Below the pieces are notes generated by a model. The model saw only the letters and a program-made list of their open reading frames with translations. It was not told the origin of the DNA and did no database searches. A DNA stretch of 64,000 bases from Saprospiraceae bacterium (lineage in GTDB: Bacteria > Bacteroidota > Bacteroidia > Chitinophagales > Saprospiraceae). Shown piece by piece: positions 61,399 to 64,000 of this stretch; position 1 is the first letter of the stretch; the number at the start of each line of letters is the position of its first letter. Location: contig JADJRO010000001.1 of NCBI GenBank assembly GCA_016712145.1, forward strand, positions 2,046,501 to 2,110,500, written 5' to 3'. Both the position numbers and the translations under genes were made by a program.

Positions 61399-62766
61399 TT
61401 ATTCAGAATAGGTTAATATCAATTTTGCCGGATTTTGGGTCGCTCCGGGGCCTTTAAAAAAGAGGCGTCCTGCTGACTCCAGTTTAAACAATGGGCTAAT
61501 TACCAAATCCAGATCTTTTTTAGCCTTTAAAGATTTTTGAAAATGTCTGGTAATGTTCATTTTATAACTATAAACCGTTTTTCCATCTTGAACTGAAGCG
61601 ACCGGATTTCCTCCAAAAATACGAATATAGCTTGTACTGGTTGTTAATCCCAGTGCCACATCATCAATGGCTACCTTCGTTCCACTGCTGATATCAAAGA
61701 TTTCTAACAATTTTGGAAGCGGAAAGTTGGTTCGGTCATCTCCTGGTTGATCGTCAACGGTCAAATGCAAAACAGCGTAATTGATAAATTTTCCTTTCCA
61801 AGCACTGTCATACGGAATTTTCAAACGGATATCCCTTCCTGTAAATCCTTGCATACACAAGAGACTGTCTCCCAGAATGCTTCCGTTCAAACAATTGGCA
61901 GCAACGGTTGCCTGATTATCAATTTTATAAAATGGCGTTTTTGCAGCAAAGCTGCTCATGTAAAATTCACGCTTTGATTGTACCGTATCAGTTGAATAAT
62001 GGTAATACACCGTTATTTTACTATCAGCGTGCTGTGGCAATACAGACATGATACCATCTCCCGATTCACAAACCACTGCGATTCCATTAAACGATTTGCT
62101 GAAGCTGTCCGTAGTAAAATAAATGGTATCGGCATAGGACCTCAATATTTTCATGAACGCTCCAGTGTCCATCCGAAATCGGAGTTGCGGATACAATTGG
62201 AGTTTGAAAGTATCTTCCAAAATCATGAGGCTATCCTTTTTATTGGGAATGAAGTCTTTTAGTTCCCCCAACACATTTGATTTGTCATAACCCGGAAGGT
62301 AATTGCTGTAATAGGTTGATGAAGTTGAATACGGCTGGCTTAATGGATACACCCTAACGGTAGCCGGAGTTGTATTATAACCATAAAATGTACTGGTATC
62401 GTAACGGAGTGAAATCACCACCGAATCCACCGTACTGGTTAAAAAATCCAGGTTCTTACTGGCAATGATGCGCAATTGACTTCCAAATCCAGCCTCTACT
62501 TTGCCAAACAAAGGATCATTCATTACGCCCAAAGGAAATGAAATGTCTTGAAATCCTGATAAACCCAGGGTGGTCATCACACGATAACTGATAATAGAAT
62601 CCGGATCTGCAGGTCCTGCTTGTATATGAAATGTATCAATGCCTTTTGCATCAATCCATGCTGAATTGAGAAGATCTGAACCAAAAGGATCGATTTCATT
62701 GCAAGACGTTAATAGAATCCATACTCCGGATAAAAGCATGAATCCTCGAGATAATTTACCGGTCAT
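61399..62766 (-). CDS. DUF4270 lipoprotein
   Basis: 455 aa. A lipobox LLTSC gives a lipidated Cys about 22 in MTGKLSRGFMLLSGVWILLTSC. The body begins DPFGSDLL and has FQDISFPLGVMNDPLFGKVE, typical of DUF4270. The family is Bacteroidota-specific, outer-membrane-associated, of unknown function. It is placed between the glycogen-synthase-like and glmS genes, an arrangement familiar in the phylum. Confidence 0.82.
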   Translation of the reverse strand: MTGKLSRGFMLLSGVWILLTSCNEIDPFGSDLLNSAWIDAKGIDTFHIQAGPADPDSIISYRVMTTLGLSGFQDISFPLGVMNDPLFGKVEAGFGSQLRIIASKNLDFLTSTVDSVVISLRYDTSTFYGYNTTPATVRVYPLSQPYSTSSTYYSNYLPGYDKSNVLGELKDFIPNKKDSLMILEDTFKLQLYPQLRFRMDTGAFMKILRSYADTIYFTTDSFSKSFNGIAVVCESGDGIMSVLPQHADSKITVYYHYSTDTVQSKREFYMSSFAAKTPFYKIDNQATVAANCLNGSILGDSLLCMQGFTGRDIRLKIPYDSAWKGKFINYAVLHLTVDDQPGDDRTNFPLPKLLEIFDISSGTKVAIDDVALGLTTSTSYIRIFGGNPVASVQDGKTVYSYKMNITRHFQKSLKAKKDLDLVISPLFKLESAGRLFFKGPGATQNPAKLILTYSE

Positions 62767-62793
62767 TATTAAAAGCTATTCTGAATTAACGGT

Positions 62794-63597
62794 TTAATGA
62801 ATCAGATTCTTGTAAAAATCGATGTAAGAAGGCAAAAATTCTTCTTCCGTTGTTTTAATAAAAGGTTTTTCAGTACTTTGAATGGACGTACTAAGGGCAT
62901 CACTGATAGATTGGCTTCCCTGAATGATGCCGTCTGCATATTGAATGGCCCCTTTATCGAGTGTAATGCCAGTGCCATTTTTAAATGCCAACAATTGTTC
63001 GGGTTTTAAATTATTAATGGCTGCTTTGGTTAAAAAGTCTTCTGTAAAGCTTTTTTCAATAATTTGATCGTAAACTGACAATACGACTTTTGAATGTTTA
63101 AAAACAGGGTCGTTCTTGTAACTTGTCTTAAGGTAAAACGGGATCAAACTGGTCATCCAACCATGGCAATGAACCACATCCGGTGGCCAGCCAAACTTTT
63201 TTACAGTCTCCAAGGCACCCTTACAAAAGAAAATCATCCGATCCTGATTGTCGTCATATAATTTTCCTTCTTCATCTTCAAAAACGGTTTTGCGTTTGAA
63301 AAACTCGTCATTGTCCAAAAAGTAAACCTGAATCCTGGAACCAGGTAAAGAAGCCACTTTGATAATCAAGGCAAAATCATCATCATTTATGATAATATTC
63401 ATTCCTGAAAGTCGCACCACTTCATGCAATCGATGTCTTCGCTCGTTGATGGTGCCAAAACGCGGCATTAAAATCCGGATCTCCATCCCACTGTCTTGCG
63501 CATAGGCCGGCAATTTCTGGATCAAAGAGCCAATGCCTGAAAGATCCAGATAAGGCTCCATTTCCTGGGTAATAAAGAGAATCCTGTTTTTACTCAT
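62794..63597 (-). CDS. Glycogen/starch synthase N-domain-like protein (short)
   Basis: 267 aa. ILFITQEMEPYLDLSGIGSL, IRILMPRFGTINERRHRLHE and PDVVHCHGWMTSLIPFYLK match the N-terminal (acceptor) domain of GT5 glycogen synthases. The C-terminal donor domain with the KxGGL-like ADP-glucose motif is missing, so catalytic activity is doubtful. Such half-proteins recur in Bacteroidota beside DUF4270 and glmS genes. A role as a regulator or a two-subunit enzyme is possible. Confidence 0.75.
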   Translation of the reverse strand: MSKNRILFITQEMEPYLDLSGIGSLIQKLPAYAQDSGMEIRILMPRFGTINERRHRLHEVVRLSGMNIIINDDDFALIIKVASLPGSRIQVYFLDNDEFFKRKTVFEDEEGKLYDDNQDRMIFFCKGALETVKKFGWPPDVVHCHGWMTSLIPFYLKTSYKNDPVFKHSKVVLSVYDQIIEKSFTEDFLTKAAINNLKPEQLLAFKNGTGITLDKGAIQYADGIIQGSQSISDALSTSIQSTEKPFIKTTEEEFLPSYIDFYKNLIH

Positions 63598-63626
63598 ACG
63601 ATAAGCTTAATTCTTCAAAAGGAGTG

Positions 63627-63634
63627 CAAAGGTA
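63627..63634 (-). promoter_or_regulatory. -7 box of the glycogen-synthase-like/DUF4270/glmS operon
   Basis: TACCTTTG on the minus strand, perfect -7 box, about 30 bp before the ATG at 63597. No clear TTG at the proper distance upstream was identified. Confidence 0.5.
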
Positions 63635-63852
63635 CTAAATTTTTAGCAGAATAATGCTTAATATACTCCATTCGATTAATTAAGTTATTGAATTTCAATT
63701 TTTTATGACAAATAAACGGAATAAAAAAAGGAAAATAGGCGAAGGGAAGAGGGCTGGAGGGCTGTTAGACTGTTAGGGAAGGAGGCTAATGGCGATCTTT
63801 GAATCTTCAGGACGGAACGTGCATTTTTTAGGTATGGATACTACTAGCACCC

Positions 63853-63890
63853 ATCAACTATCACCTATCAACTATCACCTATCAACTATT
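63853..63890. repeat. 2.7-copy tandem repeat of a 14-bp unit
   Basis: Unit ATCAACTATCACCT repeated 2.7 times without error (63853-63866, 63867-63880, then a partial copy ending at 63890). Intergenic, low complexity. Confidence 0.8.
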
Positions 63891-64000
63891 TATTGCTCAT
63901 ACGGGATTAAAATTTCAAAGCATGGACTTGCTTACTAAATTGAAAATGACATTTCTACTACTATCAACTTATTACTTCGCAAATCCTCGGCGGGGACGCC

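Larger units (their letters stand above)
63598..64000. other. Gene-poor end of window upstream of the glycogen-synthase-like gene
   Basis: Contains the -7 box below, a purine-rich stretch, and a 14-bp tandem repeat. An open frame begins at an ATG at 63922 and runs off the window end (about 26 codons) but is too short to call. No panC-like start, which often lies opposite in this neighbourhood, was found. Confidence 0.35.

Noticed and set aside
63853..63890. CRISPR-like array
   Set aside because: The 14-bp units are directly abutting with no spacers; this is a simple tandem repeat.
63922..64000. Partial gene running off the window end
   Set aside because: Only about 26 codons are visible, with no family motif, in low-complexity surroundings.
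1..64000. Prophage, integrative element or insertion sequence
   Set aside because: No integrase, transposase, terminase, portal or tRNA-anchored direct repeats were seen; the AT-rich 52-57 kb stretch lacks mobility genes.

Overview
The window is AT-rich chromosomal DNA from a Bacteroidota member. I infer Saprospiria or a related lineage. The evidence is type IX secretion C-terminal sorting domains, a GldH gliding lipoprotein, DUF4290, DUF4270 and DUF4230 families, Bacteroidota-type -7 boxes (TAnnTTTG), a 31-aa COX24-like peptide gene and near absence of Shine-Dalgarno sequences. I found no rRNA, tRNA, CRISPR array, integrase or insertion sequence.

Layout. 1-5.3 kb: a flavin reductase cut by the window edge, a thioredoxin, grpE-dnaJ, gldH, a short ssb, and a zinc-ribbon/OmdA pair. 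5.5-12.3 kb: a PhaB-like reductase, a MurG-like glycosyltransferase, the chain HU - TPR - COX24-like peptide - rng (with a foldable element before rng), a frameshifted yicC and gmk. 12.3-30.7 kb: one long minus-strand surface-polysaccharide operon. It starts at a Wzz-like protein and a winged-helix regulator, then carries a UDP-GlcNAc3NAcA set (TviB/WbpO-type dehydrogenase, WlbC, WlbB, WlbA), a nonulosonate set (NeuB, NeuC, NeuA) with an embedded 2-hydroxyacid dehydrogenase, a fused two-domain oxidoreductase, a WecB/WbpI-type epimerase, a heparinase-fold protein, two GT4 enzymes and a methyltransferase. An O-antigen ligase/polymerase lies at 36-37 kb. No Wzx flippase or initiating glycosylphosphotransferase was seen.

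30.8-37.2 kb: a SET-domain protein, a TPR lipoprotein, tandem NTF2-like proteins and a small DUF3303-like protein. 37.2-45.7 kb: pheS-hisS, an AAA_14/DUF4143 ATPase, an MltD-like transglycosylase, DUF3108, DUF4230 and an orphan exported protein. 45.8-51.7 kb: a 1216-aa secreted metalloprotease and ligA. 51.7-57.1 kb: a very AT-rich accessory stretch with an orphan lipoprotein, a TlpA-type thioredoxin, a decapitated type IX cargo gene and a PKD protein. 57.2-63.6 kb: a minus-strand housekeeping cluster (glycogen-synthase-like, DUF4270, glmS, DUF4290, kdsD, rhomboid).

How the genes fit together: GlmS supplies glucosamine-6-phosphate for UDP-GlcNAc, which feeds both acidic-sugar branches of the polysaccharide operon; KdsD supplies the Kdo precursor. 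The strongest candidates for unusual biology are the juxtaposition of the UDP-GlcNAc3NAcA and nonulosonate pathways, the long foldable element upstream of the RNase G gene, and the three-unit ATCAGGGT palindrome upstream of ligA. Many starts were moved from the longest frame using promoter boxes or family N-termini. Six genes (the heparinase-fold protein, a GT4 enzyme, the 2-hydroxyacid dehydrogenase, the methyltransferase, the DUF4230 protein and possibly others) appear to start at TTG.
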